64,000 bases of DNA from Kordia sp. (GCA_002733415.1 NVVR01000008.1:1-64000); one strand, 5' to 3'; positions 52,263 through 62,979 are shown, counted from the first letter of the stretch. The notes: generated by a model not told the origin, from the sequence alone. Numbers and translations: made by a program.

Positions 52263-53713
52263 TAAAATTGAAAATAAATAAAACCTGAGGCTTCGTTTTG
52301 AATATTTAAAATAATTACCAAGGTAATTATAACATACATTGCATAGCGCAAATATGTGTTCCGTTCAAAAAACGTATTTACAAATTGCTCTCTATCCCTA
52401 CTAAACCATTCCAATAAAATAAAAAAGACTAGGTATACAGCTAATGGCCTTATGTTATGATTGTATGTATATGCAGATGATATTTTTAAATAATTAGAGT
52501 TTACAAAAATATGCTTAATAAAGTCTATTGCAACAGTAATATTATCACTTCTAAAGAAAATCCAAGCAAAGGTAATTAAGATAAATGTTGTGCACATTTG
52601 CACAAAAACCTTAACGGTAGGAAAGAGTGTTTTTGAATCAAAATCATCTAAATGAGTTCTATTTTTATTTAACAACAATAAAGGCAAAAAATACAGTGCA
52701 TTTAATGCTCCCCACACTATAAAGGTCCAATTTGCTCCATGCCAAAAACCACTCACAATAAATATTACAAATACATTTCTAACTTGGGAATACTTTCCTC
52801 CTTTGCTTCCTCCTATTGGGATGTATAAATAATCACGAAACCAAGTAGAGAGGGATATATGCCAGCGACGCCAAAACTCCGCGATATCTCTTGAAAAGTA
52901 TGGGTACTTAAAATTACGCATCAAATCAAAACCAAACAATCTACTCACGCCAATAGCTATATTAGAATATCCTGCAAAATCACCATAAATTTGAAAGGAG
53001 AATAAAACACTTCCAAATATCAAAGTAATGCTAGAATAATTCATATAATTTTCAAAAATATCATTCACATATGGAGCGCACCCATCAGCGATTACAATTT
53101 TCTGAAAAAAACCCCATAAAATTAACCGCATCCCAATTACTGCATTTCTATAATCAAAAACCCTTTTTTTATAAAACTGTGGTAATAAATGAGCAGCTCT
53201 TTCAATTGGTCCCGCAACTAATTGTGGAAAAAAAGTCACAAAAGCAGCAAAGGCAATAAAGTTATTTGTGGGTATTACTTTTTTTCTATAAACATCTATT
53301 GTATAACTCAATGTTTGAAAGGTATAAAAACTAATTCCTACAGGAAGTATTATATTGAGTGTACTTTCACTTATTTCTACCCCAAAAGCATCAAAGGCAG
53401 TTATAAAATTATTGATGAAAAAATTATAATATTTTAAATACCCTAACAAGCCTAAATTTACGAATATACTTGTCCAAAGTAATATTTTTCGTTTCCTAAT
53501 TACTTTTTCATTATGCAATAACAACCCAATGCTATAATCAACTAGTGTGCTAAAAATAATTAAAAATAAAAAACGCCAATCCCACCACCCATAAAAAAAG
53601 TAGCTAGCACAAAGTATTAATATATTCTGATGTATTGGTTTTTTAAAAACAAACCAATACATCGCAAAAACGACAGGTAAAAATAATAAAAACTCAACCG
53701 AATTAAATAACAT
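52262..53713 (-). CDS. MBOAT-family O-acyltransferase (AlgI-like)
   Basis: A 483-residue polytopic membrane protein of the AlgI/DltB group, with about eleven membrane helices. The signature WRRWHISLSTWFRDYLYIP and the catalytic-His motif SGFWHGANWTF are intact. It probably takes an acyl group from a cytoplasmic donor and passes it outward for O-acylation of the locus polysaccharide. It lies three bases downstream of neuC and overlaps the SGNH gene by one base, so acylation is tied in expression to sialic-acid synthesis. Confidence 0.92.
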   Translation of the reverse strand: MLFNSVEFLLFLPVVFAMYWFVFKKPIHQNILILCASYFFYGWWDWRFLFLIIFSTLVDYSIGLLLHNEKVIRKRKILLWTSIFVNLGLLGYLKYYNFFINNFITAFDAFGVEISESTLNIILPVGISFYTFQTLSYTIDVYRKKVIPTNNFIAFAAFVTFFPQLVAGPIERAAHLLPQFYKKRVFDYRNAVIGMRLILWGFFQKIVIADGCAPYVNDIFENYMNYSSITLIFGSVLFSFQIYGDFAGYSNIAIGVSRLFGFDLMRNFKYPYFSRDIAEFWRRWHISLSTWFRDYLYIPIGGSKGGKYSQVRNVFVIFIVSGFWHGANWTFIVWGALNALYFLPLLLLNKNRTHLDDFDSKTLFPTVKVFVQMCTTFILITFAWIFFRSDNITVAIDFIKHIFVNSNYLKISSAYTYNHNIRPLAVYLVFFILLEWFSRDREQFVNTFFERNTYLRYAMYVIITLVIILNIQNEASGFIYFQF

Positions 53714-53716
53714 AAA

Positions 53717-54847
53717 TTAGATATCTATAAACTGTTTTTGTTTATGTAACACCCATAAAGAATTGTCAAATAGGGACTCTAAAAACAGCTTGGCACTGTT
53801 CCCGTTTCCAAAAGCAACCACATCCTTTTCTATATACTCAAATTCCGTTTGCAATGCCTTTAAAATAGCCTCTTTTAAATACGATGTATTGATAATATGC
53901 GAATGAACAGCCCTATTTTCTTGTCGTGTACCGATATTAATAGTAGGGATACCATAATACGGAGCTTCCCGTATTCCTGCACTTGAATTTCCTATAATAA
54001 ATTCACTTTTTTTAAGCAGGGTTAAAAAATATTCAAAACGAATGGAAGGAAATACTCTAAACCGAGCATTATTTTCTAATCGTTTATACTGTTGTAGTAT
54101 TGCCTCTGACCCTAAGTCATTATTAGGATAGATGACTACATATTTTTTATCATCAGCCAACAATGCATCTACAAATTCAGCTGCATAGCTTTCCATATAT
54201 TTAAACTCCGTGGTTACGGGATGAAACATTGCTACCCCATAGCTTTTAAAAGGAATTTCATAATATTTTTTAACCATCGCTATGCTTGGTAAATTTGAAG
54301 AGAACATGATATCAACATCTGGAGAGCCAATCACTTTTATTGCTTCTGGTATTTCACCCATTTGCACCAAGCGTTTTTTCGCTTTTGTATTGGATACATA
54401 ATGTATATGACTCATTTTACTAACCGAATGACGGATCAATTCGTCAATAGTTCCTGAAACTTCCCCTCCTTCAATATGGGCTACTAAAATATTATTTAAA
54501 GAGCCTACTATTGCTCCTGCAAGTGCTTCTACCCGATCACCATGCACTACAATCAAATCAGGTTGTATTTCTTTTACATACGCCGAAAACCCTTCTATAG
54601 TTTTGGCTAAAGTTAAATCCATAGTGGTTTCACAAGTATGGTTTGAAAATGTATGGATATTAGAAAAATTACACTTTTCAATTTCCAATACTGTAAACCC
54701 ATAAGTATGCATTAAGTGCATTCCGGTAACAAATACAAAAGGCTCATAATCATTATGCACTTCTACAATTTGTATCAAGGATTTTATTTTACCAAAATCT
54801 GCTCGTGTACCAGATAAAAAAACTATTTTCTTTTTACTTGCTAACAT
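53717..54847 (-). CDS. neuC: Hydrolysing UDP-GlcNAc 2-epimerase
   Basis: A 376-residue epimerase that converts UDP-GlcNAc to ManNAc and UDP, the first step of bacterial sialic-acid synthesis (the LegG type acts on a modified sugar). SGTRADFGK at residues 12-20, [33 protein letters not shown] and [11 protein letters not shown] are family landmarks. It overlaps neuB by 14 bases. The absence of legB/legC/legH homologues in the window favours neuraminic over legionaminic acid, although those genes could lie elsewhere. Confidence 0.9.
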   Translation of the reverse strand: MLASKKKIVFLSGTRADFGKIKSLIQIVEVHNDYEPFVFVTGMHLMHTYGFTVLEIEKCNFSNIHTFSNHTCETTMDLTLAKTIEGFSAYVKEIQPDLIVVHGDRVEALAGAIVGSLNNILVAHIEGGEVSGTIDELIRHSVSKMSHIHYVSNTKAKKRLVQMGEIPEAIKVIGSPDVDIMFSSNLPSIAMVKKYYEIPFKSYGVAMFHPVTTEFKYMESYAAEFVDALLADDKKYVVIYPNNDLGSEAILQQYKRLENNARFRVFPSIRFEYFLTLLKKSEFIIGNSSAGIREAPYYGIPTINIGTRQENRAVHSHIINTSYLKEAILKALQTEFEYIEKDVVAFGNGNSAKLFLESLFDNSLWVLHKQKQFIDI

Positions 54848-55883
54848 CTTTCCAAGTTAATTGTTGGTCATTTTCAATATTTTGGGCAGCTTTTTTCCCT
54901 AAAACATCTTCAAATTTATCCGCTAAAATATCACCTGTACCGGGGCGTTTTACCCAAATATTATCTTTTGTGAAAACGGCTCCTGCTTTAATATTTTCAA
55001 TAGCACACACCGTTGCAAAAGCAAAATCGATAGTCACCTGTTCTTCTTTTGCAGGTTCTTTTGTCCCACCACGCATTTGCGCCATTTCCGCTGAAGCTAC
55101 AATTAAATCTTTACAGGCTTGTTCATCCATACTACACACAATATCTGGTCCTGTACGTTCCATATAATCTGTAAAATGGCGTTCTAAAATAGAGGCTCCT
55201 AATGCTACTGCTCCTAAACATGCATTGTTGTTTACTGTATGGTCACTCAATCCAAATACTTTATCAGGAAAAGCTTCATGCATTTGAGTCATCGCACCTA
55301 AACGAACTAAATGTGTTGGTGTAGGATATAAATTAGTGGTATGCAATAACGCTAAGGGCACTCTATATTTATCAAAAATAGCTACTGCCTTAGTAATACT
55401 CGCTATGGTGTTCATACCAGTACTCAATATTACAGGTCTACCAAATTGCGCAATGTGTTCTAACAACGGATAATTGTTACATTCCCCAGAACCTATTTTA
55501 TAAGCAGAAACATCCATACGCTCCAAACGTTCAGCTGCAGCTCTAGAAAATGGTGTAGAAATAAAAATCATTCCTTTGCTTTCTACATAGTTTTTCAATT
55601 CAATTTCTTCAGCTTCATTCAAAGAGCATCTATCCATAATTTCATAAATAGAGACATCAGCATTTCCTGGTATTACTTTTTTTGCTGCGCCACTCATTTC
55701 ATCTGCTACAATATGAGTCTGATGCTTTACTACCTCAACACCTGCACTATGTGCTGCATCAACCATTTCTAAGGCTACTTTTAAAGAGCCTTCATGATTA
55801 ATTCCTATTTCAGCTATTACTAAAGGAGGATAGTCTGCTCCTACTTTTCTTCCTGCAATTTCTATGTATGGGTTTTTATTCAT
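54834..55883 (-). CDS. neuB: N-acetylneuraminate (nonulosonic acid) synthase
   Basis: A 349-residue enzyme that condenses ManNAc with phosphoenolpyruvate to the nine-carbon acid. The TIM-barrel domain shows [35 protein letters not shown] and the metal-binding His residues in GLSDHT and LERHFT. A C-terminal SAF (antifreeze-like) domain covers about 290-349. The [10 protein letters not shown] segment is closer, from memory, to Neu5Ac-type NeuB than to legionaminate synthases. It overlaps neuA by eight bases and neuC by 14. Confidence 0.92.
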   Translation of the reverse strand: MNKNPYIEIAGRKVGADYPPLVIAEIGINHEGSLKVALEMVDAAHSAGVEVVKHQTHIVADEMSGAAKKVIPGNADVSIYEIMDRCSLNEAEEIELKNYVESKGMIFISTPFSRAAAERLERMDVSAYKIGSGECNNYPLLEHIAQFGRPVILSTGMNTIASITKAVAIFDKYRVPLALLHTTNLYPTPTHLVRLGAMTQMHEAFPDKVFGLSDHTVNNNACLGAVALGASILERHFTDYMERTGPDIVCSMDEQACKDLIVASAEMAQMRGGTKEPAKEEQVTIDFAFATVCAIENIKAGAVFTKDNIWVKRPGTGDILADKFEDVLGKKAAQNIENDQQLTWKDVSK

Positions 55884-56556
55884 CAGTATAATTTTCTAAT
55901 ATAAATGCTGCATATTTAAAGTCTTCCTTAGTGTCAATATCTACCTTTGCATAAGGGTGATTAACTACATATGGTAAATTTTTGTTTCCTAAAATTTCAC
56001 CTTCTAGAATCAAACTTGTTTTTGTAATATACAACAAACCATTTTCACTATATAAGGGGTCTAAATCTTGACTTCTTTGTCCTATTTTATAATTAAAAGG
56101 CACAAAAGTATCGTTGACTATTTTCCCAAGTTTATCTTCATTTCTACTTACTGTCATTAAGCTATCATAATTTCCCTCCTCAAACTTCATATATGCCTCT
56201 TTTAATAAATCCTTAGGGCGCAAAGGGTTTGTTGCTTGTAATAAAATTACATTGTCATACGCTTCTTTTAAGTTTTCTACAACATGTTTTAATGCAGAAA
56301 CTGTTGTTGCAAAATCTCCTGCCAATTCTTCTGGCCTATCAATTACTTCAATATTATTACTAAGCGCTAAGGATTTTATTGCGGCATCATCTGTTGATAT
56401 TACTATTTTATCTACAATATCTAAATGTTGTTGTGCATAAGTAATACTATGCACCAACAAAGGTTCTCCAGCAAATGGAAGTATGTTTTTACCAGGTAAT
56501 CTTTTTGATCCTCCACGAACTGGAATAATTACTATGTTACGTTTTTTAAATGTCAT
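55876..56556 (-). CDS. neuA: CMP-sialic acid (acylneuraminate) cytidylyltransferase
   Basis: A 226-residue enzyme that activates the nonulosonic acid with CTP to CMP-sialic acid. The N-terminal nucleotide site [17 protein letters not shown] and [16 protein letters not shown]-like loop and DIDTKEDF near the end match NeuA. The C-terminal hydrolase domain found in some NeuA proteins is absent. It overlaps the upstream GT4 gene by four bases and neuB by eight. Confidence 0.92.
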   Translation of the reverse strand: MTFKKRNIVIIPVRGGSKRLPGKNILPFAGEPLLVHSITYAQQHLDIVDKIVISTDDAAIKSLALSNNIEVIDRPEELAGDFATTVSALKHVVENLKEAYDNVILLQATNPLRPKDLLKEAYMKFEEGNYDSLMTVSRNEDKLGKIVNDTFVPFNYKIGQRSQDLDPLYSENGLLYITKTSLILEGEILGNKNLPYVVNHPYAKVDIDTKEDFKYAAFILENYTDE

Positions 56557-57758
56557 CCTTCATTTTTATACTTACATAAAAGTGTTTGGGTTATTTTTTT
56601 TATATCATAAAAATTTAATACATTTTTTCTGTTCCCTTCCCCTATTACTCTCCATGAATCTCTTTTGGCAACTAATTCTTCTAATCCGTTTTTAAGAGCT
56701 TCTACACTATTTGGTCTTACTACTTGAGCTTCATCTGTAAGCATTTGCTTTACAGCACCTACATGTGTTGCCAAAATAGGCATGGAACTAGCTTGAGCTT
56801 CAAGTAATACTGTTGGTAATACTTCCGTTAAACTAGACAACACAAATATATCTGAATTTGTCATTAAATGTCTTACTTCTTCTGAGTTTTTACTCCCTAA
56901 CAATTTCACATACGTTCCCATTTTATGGGTTTTAATAAAACGTTCTAACTGTTCTCTTAAAGGTCCTTCTCCTATAACTGAGTACATCAAGTCTATTTTA
57001 ACATGTTTTTCCTTAAATAGTTTTAAGGCTTTAAGAAAAAGTAGCACTCCCTTTTCAGGAGCCAGCCTTGCAACACTCAATATTGTTATTTTTCCTTCTA
57101 AACTAACTGGAGTTCTTCTGTTAAAAAAAGCCACATCAACCCCATTGGGCAAGTCAATTAACACTGATTTTGGAGCTCCAAAATTCATTAGTTTTTCTTT
57201 GTTGTATGGAGCAATTGCTATTATTCCATCTGCATTTTTAAATAATGAGTTGTAAACACCTCCTCCTTTTTCAATTCCCAACCTGATATCATAACCATGA
57301 AAAGTTGTATATAACTTAATTGGCACTCCTAATTCTTTAAAAACGGAAGCTTTATTCCCATTAGGACCAAAATGGGCATGTATAATTTCTATTTTATTCT
57401 TAATTAAAAACTTAACAATAAAGAATAATACTAAATTTAAACTTTCTTTTCCGTACTTAAAAAAATTTAAACTTTTAATGTAAATTAAAAAATTAGCAGA
57501 AAACAACGAGTTGCATAAAATAGACAATACGGTAAGAATCCTAATGAATTTATTCTTTGGGATAATCTCATCCAAACACACCCGATCATTTATCAACGCA
57601 TACTTTTCATAGGTACACAATGCACCTAATTCACTATCGTTCCGGTAATTACAGAATATTTTTATTTCTAGATTATTCTTTTTTAAATTAATAATCTGAT
57701 CTCTAATAAATGTTTCAGAAAAAGTAGGAAATTGATTTACCCAAATTAATACATTCAT
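56553..57758 (-). CDS. GT4-family glycosyltransferase
   Basis: A 401-residue GT-B enzyme. WVNQFPTFSETFIRDQI at the N-terminus, HGYDIRLG, VARLAPEKGVLLFLKAL and LTEVLPTVLLEAQASSMPIL are typical of colanic-acid/exopolysaccharide GT4 proteins (WcaL/AmsK-like). Its stop overlaps the neuA start by four bases, but this does not make it the sialyltransferase. No GT38, GT52 or GT80 signature was seen in the window. Confidence 0.88.
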   Translation of the reverse strand: MNVLIWVNQFPTFSETFIRDQIINLKKNNLEIKIFCNYRNDSELGALCTYEKYALINDRVCLDEIIPKNKFIRILTVLSILCNSLFSANFLIYIKSLNFFKYGKESLNLVLFFIVKFLIKNKIEIIHAHFGPNGNKASVFKELGVPIKLYTTFHGYDIRLGIEKGGGVYNSLFKNADGIIAIAPYNKEKLMNFGAPKSVLIDLPNGVDVAFFNRRTPVSLEGKITILSVARLAPEKGVLLFLKALKLFKEKHVKIDLMYSVIGEGPLREQLERFIKTHKMGTYVKLLGSKNSEEVRHLMTNSDIFVLSSLTEVLPTVLLEAQASSMPILATHVGAVKQMLTDEAQVVRPNSVEALKNGLEELVAKRDSWRVIGEGNRKNVLNFYDIKKITQTLLCKYKNEG

Positions 57759-57777
57759 AAATTAGTTGGATTAGCTT

Positions 57778-58725
57778 TTACCTTAATTTTTGATATACAA
57801 AGGTCATGTTTTCACCAATTATATCTTCATTTCGATAACGTTTATATAACTTTAGTATACTATTTAATTTATAGATTATTCTCCTAACTCTTTTTACTTT
57901 AGTTTTGTCTAACAACAATTGTTGTTTAGGGTACAATACTTTCAATACTTTATGAGTTAATAACTCTCCTATATATTCTTTTTTATGTAATACTTCACTT
58001 GGACTACTTATCTCTTGACCAAGCAATTTAATATTAAATATTTTCTCTAAATTTTTCATCGTACCTATTTGCCAACGACCTATATGGTGTGGTGGTAAAT
58101 TTAAAACATGGTTTACATTACTCGTATAGATAGAATCATTACACGGTACTGCTATAATCAACTTTCCTCCTATTTTCAAAGTAGCTAGAGCAGCTTCTAT
58201 AAACTCAAAAGGCTCTTTTACATGTTCTAATACATGAAATGTACACACAACATCAAATTCATTTTTTGTTCCTGTAGCATATTCTTCAATACTCTGTTTT
58301 AAAAGTGTTATTTGATTAGCTTTTGCATCTGAAATTGCTTTATCATTAAATTCTAATCCTATATAATTATCTTTTACTAAACGCTGCGCAAACAACCCAC
58401 TACCAGAACCTATTTCAAGAATTTTATCTGAAGTTGTTATATACTTTTGAGCAAAAGAAAACTCTTTTCTATCTGGACTATAATAGGTTTGCCTTTTTAA
58501 CTGCAATTGCTCATAAAAAGAACCATCACCCGCAGTGTTATTGTCAAAAGACTCTAAATTACAGTTACTACATTTGTAATAATCAATTTCCGCTACACCT
58601 GTCAGTTGACCTTCTATAGCAATACCATACGTTTCCTGATACAATTCAATTAAGTCTTGTTTAGGTATCGATTGAATTTTGGTTAATTCATTATGGTTAC
58701 ACAATTTACATTTAGAATTTTCCAC
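57778..58725 (-). CDS. Class I SAM-dependent methyltransferase with a zinc-binding N-terminus
   Basis: A 315-residue protein. The N-terminus holds two CxxC pairs (CKLC and CSNC) of the methyltransferase-13-like zinc finger type. SAM motif I is ILEIGSGSGLFAQRL, followed by CTFHVLEHVKEPFEF. The layout resembles sugar C-methyltransferases and the methyltransferases placed in O-antigen loci. It probably methylates a sugar of the repeat unit or a nucleotide sugar. Confidence 0.82.
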   Translation of the reverse strand: MENSKCKLCNHNELTKIQSIPKQDLIELYQETYGIAIEGQLTGVAEIDYYKCSNCNLESFDNNTAGDGSFYEQLQLKRQTYYSPDRKEFSFAQKYITTSDKILEIGSGSGLFAQRLVKDNYIGLEFNDKAISDAKANQITLLKQSIEEYATGTKNEFDVVCTFHVLEHVKEPFEFIEAALATLKIGGKLIIAVPCNDSIYTSNVNHVLNLPPHHIGRWQIGTMKNLEKIFNIKLLGQEISSPSEVLHKKEYIGELLTHKVLKVLYPKQQLLLDKTKVKRVRRIIYKLNSILKLYKRYRNEDIIGENMTFVYQKLR

Positions 58726-58753
58726 TTTTTGTTTTATTTATTTAGTTATTGAA

Positions 58754-59713
58754 CTATAATTTTAAAATAGCATATCCTTTGCCTATTATTTTATAAACTA
58801 ATAATGCAAAATAGAACTTTACTCCGTTTTTAATTGTTGGGGTATTAAAAACAAATAACTTAGTTAGGTATTTGATTAACTCTTTATTAATACTGTTGTT
58901 ATGGGTATATGGCAAATACATAATGCCCGCCTTATACATAACTGTTTTTACAGCGGAACTCAACAGTTCCTTTTTTTTCAAAAAAACAATCAAACTCATA
59001 GATGCTCTCAAATGACTTATCGTTTTATCAATATACTTTTCAGAAAAATACGTTGCTGATATTGAATTTTGATGTTTTCTATAAAAGGTAAGGTACTCAT
59101 CTAGAAGTACCAAATTTGGTCCGCCGGCTAACATTTTAATATGAAAAATTCGATCTTGCCCCATGAGTAATTCTTCATCAAACAAGTCTTTCCCTATTAA
59201 AAATGTTTTTTTCCATAATACATCAGGTAAATACCAACTTACTTTTAATGCAATAAAATCCTCTAACAAAGTACCTGTCAATATTGTTCTTTTTTCCTTA
59301 TCAAATAGCTCTCTATAATCGTCTTTAAAAAATGCTGTTTTAGAAACCACACCATCAATAGTTTCTGAACTTAATAATTTCTGTACTTTAAATAACAAAA
59401 AATCCTGATGCATAATATCATCACTATCAAACCAGTTGATATAATCTCCATTAGAAAGTTTATAACCATAATTTCGACAAGAACATGCTCCTTTAATCTT
59501 ATTTTCAGGTCTTTTTACTAAACTAAATCTTTTTTCTTCTTTAATATAATCACTAATAACAATATATGTTCCATCTGTAGAGTGGTCATCAACAATGATA
59601 CACTCCCAATTTTGGTAGGATTGCTCAAGAATTGATTTGAGAGTTTCTAGTATTAACCCCTCTCTATTAAAAACCGGAATAATTATCGACACCAATGGCA
59701 TGTTATTACTCAT
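58754..59713 (-). CDS. Family 2 glycosyltransferase
   Basis: A 319-residue GT-A enzyme. VSIIIPVFNREGLI, IVDDHSTDGT and the metal-binding FDSDDIMH (DXD-type) are clear, with MGQDRIFHIKMLAGG further on. It ends in a hydrophobic helix (FYFALLVYKIIGKGY). It transfers a sugar during repeat-unit assembly; donor unknown. Confidence 0.88.
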   Translation of the reverse strand: MSNNMPLVSIIIPVFNREGLILETLKSILEQSYQNWECIIVDDHSTDGTYIVISDYIKEEKRFSLVKRPENKIKGACSCRNYGYKLSNGDYINWFDSDDIMHQDFLLFKVQKLLSSETIDGVVSKTAFFKDDYRELFDKEKRTILTGTLLEDFIALKVSWYLPDVLWKKTFLIGKDLFDEELLMGQDRIFHIKMLAGGPNLVLLDEYLTFYRKHQNSISATYFSEKYIDKTISHLRASMSLIVFLKKKELLSSAVKTVMYKAGIMYLPYTHNNSINKELIKYLTKLFVFNTPTIKNGVKFYFALLVYKIIGKGYAILKL

Positions 59714-59716
59714 TCC

Positions 59717-60745
59717 TTATAAATTAAGATATTGTTTGACCTCGTTCTTAGTCAGACCAATTCTAGTTAAATACCACCCAAAAAGCTTATTGCTAAAAAA
59801 GTATCTATTAAATAAATTATTTTTCAACGCAAATAAAAACTTAGCTTCTTTCTTTACAACAGGTAAGTTACTCATGTCTTTCGGTGTATCATTATTATTG
59901 TTAGACACAATATCTAAATACATTGGAGTTACCGTATTTCCCATATGATATACAAAATTATAATTTGTTGACAAACGCCATAACCCTGACTGAACTGGGG
60001 GAGAATCTATATATAGTCCTTCCCCACTAGCAAGTCGTTGTAAATTTGATTTAAACTCATACGCAGGGAAAACTGCTCTCTTAAATGTTGCTACAAAATG
60101 TCCAGCACCAATTAAAGCTCTCGATTTTCCTTTTTCCTGATACGTAATTCCATATTTTTTATGAATGTCTTTATAAAAACCTTCGTTACCTATACTCTTA
60201 GCAAAATGCTCTAATCCTTCGGGACTTTTAATTTCTGTTACTTTAATGTTTTTATTAAACAGGTTATCAAAATAGATATTTGCCGTTAACTCTCTAAAGC
60301 CTTTGGAATAGGAAAATGGACATACCATTCCAGCTTTAGGGTAATCAATAAATATTTTTTCTACAGCATCTTGCCAACCCGAAGTAAACAACACATCTGC
60401 ATCTGAGATGGTTATCAAGGGTTCTTTTACCGAATTGATAATTTTATATAATGAATTTATTTTCCCTATGCCGGATTTTATTTGATATAATTCATCTATT
60501 CTATTCGCTTCAAATTCTACTGCTAAATAATCATTCACTTCTTTACAGCAACCATTACTTGCAATACTTATTCTGGTATTAGAGTGAACCGTTGTATATA
60601 AAGATTCTAAACAAAGTTTTAAGACCTCTAACGACTCTTTAAAAAAATCATTTAAGTTAGGAATATATACAGGTATTACTATTCTATGATATGTATTATC
60701 AATCTCTACCTTATCTTTTTTAGCTGGATTACTACCAATTCTCAT
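59717..60745 (-). CDS. GT2-like (GT-A fold) glycosyltransferase
   Basis: A 342-residue protein of the GT-A type. RIVIPVYIPN near residue 21, ISIASNGC, and TISDADVLFTSGWQ, which holds the DXD-like DAD metal site. The first 20 residues are a charged extension (MRIGSNPAKKDKVEIDN). It lies three bases upstream of the GT2 gene at 58754 and nine after the epimerase gene. Confidence 0.78.
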   Translation of the reverse strand: MRIGSNPAKKDKVEIDNTYHRIVIPVYIPNLNDFFKESLEVLKLCLESLYTTVHSNTRISIASNGCCKEVNDYLAVEFEANRIDELYQIKSGIGKINSLYKIINSVKEPLITISDADVLFTSGWQDAVEKIFIDYPKAGMVCPFSYSKGFRELTANIYFDNLFNKNIKVTEIKSPEGLEHFAKSIGNEGFYKDIHKKYGITYQEKGKSRALIGAGHFVATFKRAVFPAYEFKSNLQRLASGEGLYIDSPPVQSGLWRLSTNYNFVYHMGNTVTPMYLDIVSNNNNDTPKDMSNLPVVKKEAKFLFALKNNLFNRYFFSNKLFGWYLTRIGLTKNEVKQYLNL

Positions 60746-60754
60746 AGCTCTAGT

Positions 60755-61675
60755 TTAATTTGATAAATACTTTACATATTTTTTAATTCCTTCCTCTGCC
60801 GAAAGTAATTCTCTTCCTAGTACAGATTTCATTATAGTAACATCTGGACACCTACGCATCATATCGCCTTCTTTTAATGCTGGTAAATGAATTATTTTTG
60901 AGGAACTATTCGTTATTTTTATAATTAAATTTACCAACTCTACTATGGTGAATTCTATATCACTTCCAATATTTATTACATCATTGTTTAACAAACCGTC
61001 ATTGTGAATTTTTACTATTGTATCAATATTGTCATCAATATAACAAAATGTTCTGGTCTGCAATCCATCACCATAGATAGAGATATCTTTATTTTGCAAT
61101 GCTAAATCAACAAATTTTGGTATTACAAAATCAGCACTCTGGTTAGGTCCGTAGGTATTAAAAAACCTAAAAACAGTATAATCTAAATCAAATTCTTGTT
61201 GGTACGATTTTAAAAATGCTTCTCCAACATTTTTAACTATAGCGTACGGCAATTTAGAATTCAAAGGTGTTGTATGTTCATTTTGAGGTATTTCAAAAGG
61301 TTCTCCATAGACTTCAGAAGATGATGAGAAATATATTTTTTTTACATTGGTATTTTTTGACAGGTTTAAAACATTCTCGAATCCCTTAATATCTTCTAAA
61401 ACCCACAACGGATTATTCAGTGTTCTTTGTACACCAACTACCGCTGCTAAGTGAAATACATAATCAAAATGAAATGTGTGGAAAATAGCTGAAATATCAT
61501 TATAATTATTCACATTGCATTTTATAAAAATGACATTTTCCTTATTAGGAATTTTATCTTTACTACCCGTTAATAAATTATCGGCAATAATGATTTTATT
61601 TGACGCATCTTCTGAAAGTTTATCTACTAATGAACTTCCTATATTTCCTGCTCCTCCTGTTACTAATATATTCAT
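60755..61675 (-). CDS. NAD-dependent sugar-nucleotide epimerase/dehydratase
   Basis: A 306-residue extended SDR enzyme. GGAGNIGSSLVDKL (6-19) is the NAD motif, and SSSSEVYGEP with YAIVKNVGEAF give the catalytic Ser, Tyr and Lys. It resembles GalE/RmlB-like UDP-sugar 4-epimerases and dehydratases; the exact substrate is unclear. It supplies a sugar nucleotide to the locus. A promoter-like box lies 31 bases upstream of its ATG. Confidence 0.87.
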   Translation of the reverse strand: MNILVTGGAGNIGSSLVDKLSEDASNKIIIADNLLTGSKDKIPNKENVIFIKCNVNNYNDISAIFHTFHFDYVFHLAAVVGVQRTLNNPLWVLEDIKGFENVLNLSKNTNVKKIYFSSSSEVYGEPFEIPQNEHTTPLNSKLPYAIVKNVGEAFLKSYQQEFDLDYTVFRFFNTYGPNQSADFVIPKFVDLALQNKDISIYGDGLQTRTFCYIDDNIDTIVKIHNDGLLNNDVINIGSDIEFTIVELVNLIIKITNSSSKIIHLPALKEGDMMRRCPDVTIMKSVLGRELLSAEEGIKKYVKYLSN

Positions 61676-61703
61676 TCAAACATGTTTAAAAGTGGGGACA
61701 CAT

Positions 61704-61716
61704 CGCTAAAATAGCG
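61704..61716 (-). promoter_or_regulatory. Promoter-like box with a small palindrome
   Basis: CGCTA/TAGCG arms flank AAA. The minus strand reads TATTTTAGCGAT over 61702-61713, identical to 51232-51243. It lies in the 125-base gap after the GT4 gene, just upstream of the epimerase ATG at 61675. Confidence 0.35.
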
Positions 61717-61800
61717 CATGCTTATTAATTTAAATTATTATATGTCATCAAAAATATGTAAAATTATTGAATATTTATAGTGTTTTTTTATTCTAAAAAA

Positions 61801-62979
61801 TCACAATGAAGATAATGTCTCATTTACGACATTTCGATACTTCTTTTTAATAGATGCTATTGAATATCCCTTTAAATATTCTTCTCTAATCTCACTTGAA
61901 TAAGTAAAACATTCATTTTTAGTCAACTTTTTAACACTATTCATTTGTTCTACGAGTAATTCTACTGAATTATCATACCAAAACTTATTAAAAGGAATTC
62001 TTTCTTCCATAGCTCCAGTTTTTGAAGATATTATAATTCTTGCTGCTGACATAGCTTCAATTCCAGTTAAAGGCCCTGTTTCAAATTCATAATAAGAAAT
62101 TATTACGCATTGAGCAATTTTAAAATATTTTACCAACTTAATATTATCAACAAAACCAGTAAATACAATATCTTCATCTCCATCAGCAATTGCAATTAAG
62201 TTTTTCAAATCTGAGCCATTACCAACAACATAAAGTTTATCTCCATCTTTTTTTATTTTTTTAAAAGCTTTAATTACAATATCAATGTTTTTTTCTTTAA
62301 CTAATCTAGAAATTGTAAGAAAAATATTTACTTTCTCTTCCAATAACGGTATCTCAAATAACCTTTTCTCATTAAATGCACATTGATCGATAATCTTCGT
62401 ATTGTAATTATTCAAAAAAACTAATCTATTTGTATTATTAACAGAATGATGTAAATATAAACTCACTTTCTCTAACCACTCTATTTTTTCATTAGTTGAA
62501 AAATTTTCTTTAATTACGGCGCCTGTTGTTCGAAAAACTACAGGAATATTTTTATCAAAGGAATAAGATACTATTTCTTTCATATATGCAGACGATAACT
62601 GAGCGCATATAATAATCATATCGTTTTCTACAATAAGGTCTTCTATAACCTGATGAGTTTTACGAACAACTGAAGCATATTTTTTATTTATTTTATTATT
62701 GAAAAAACATGAAACTGAGTATTTAAACCCAAAGCGTATATAAGCTATAAATGCAAATAACTTAATAATCATATGTTTTTCAACAACTTTACCTGCTAAT
62801 GAAAACATGTGTTCTTCAGCTACAAAATCAAAAACCTGTGATTGTTTTGTATAATAAACAGTAGAACAAATTTTAACATCGCATTCTTCATTTAATGCAT
62901 TAGCTATAAAACCTACTTCTAACTCTCTACCCCCAAAGTCACCTATTGGACCAATTAGTAATATTTTTTTTTTTTTCAA
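61801..62979 (-). CDS. GT4-family glycosyltransferase
   Basis: A 392-residue GT-B enzyme. LLIGPIGDFGGRELEVGFIA at the N-terminus, TISRLVKEKNIDIVIKAFKKI and ETGPLTGIEAMSAARIIISS in the donor domain fit GT4. It sits between a CatB-like acetyltransferase gene (36 bases upstream) and a 125-base gap, so it ends the upstream block of genes. Confidence 0.86.
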   Translation of the reverse strand: MKKKKILLIGPIGDFGGRELEVGFIANALNEECDVKICSTVYYTKQSQVFDFVAEEHMFSLAGKVVEKHMIIKLFAFIAYIRFGFKYSVSCFFNNKINKKYASVVRKTHQVIEDLIVENDMIIICAQLSSAYMKEIVSYSFDKNIPVVFRTTGAVIKENFSTNEKIEWLEKVSLYLHHSVNNTNRLVFLNNYNTKIIDQCAFNEKRLFEIPLLEEKVNIFLTISRLVKEKNIDIVIKAFKKIKKDGDKLYVVGNGSDLKNLIAIADGDEDIVFTGFVDNIKLVKYFKIAQCVIISYYEFETGPLTGIEAMSAARIIISSKTGAMEERIPFNKFWYDNSVELLVEQMNSVKKLTKNECFTYSSEIREEYLKGYSIASIKKKYRNVVNETLSSL

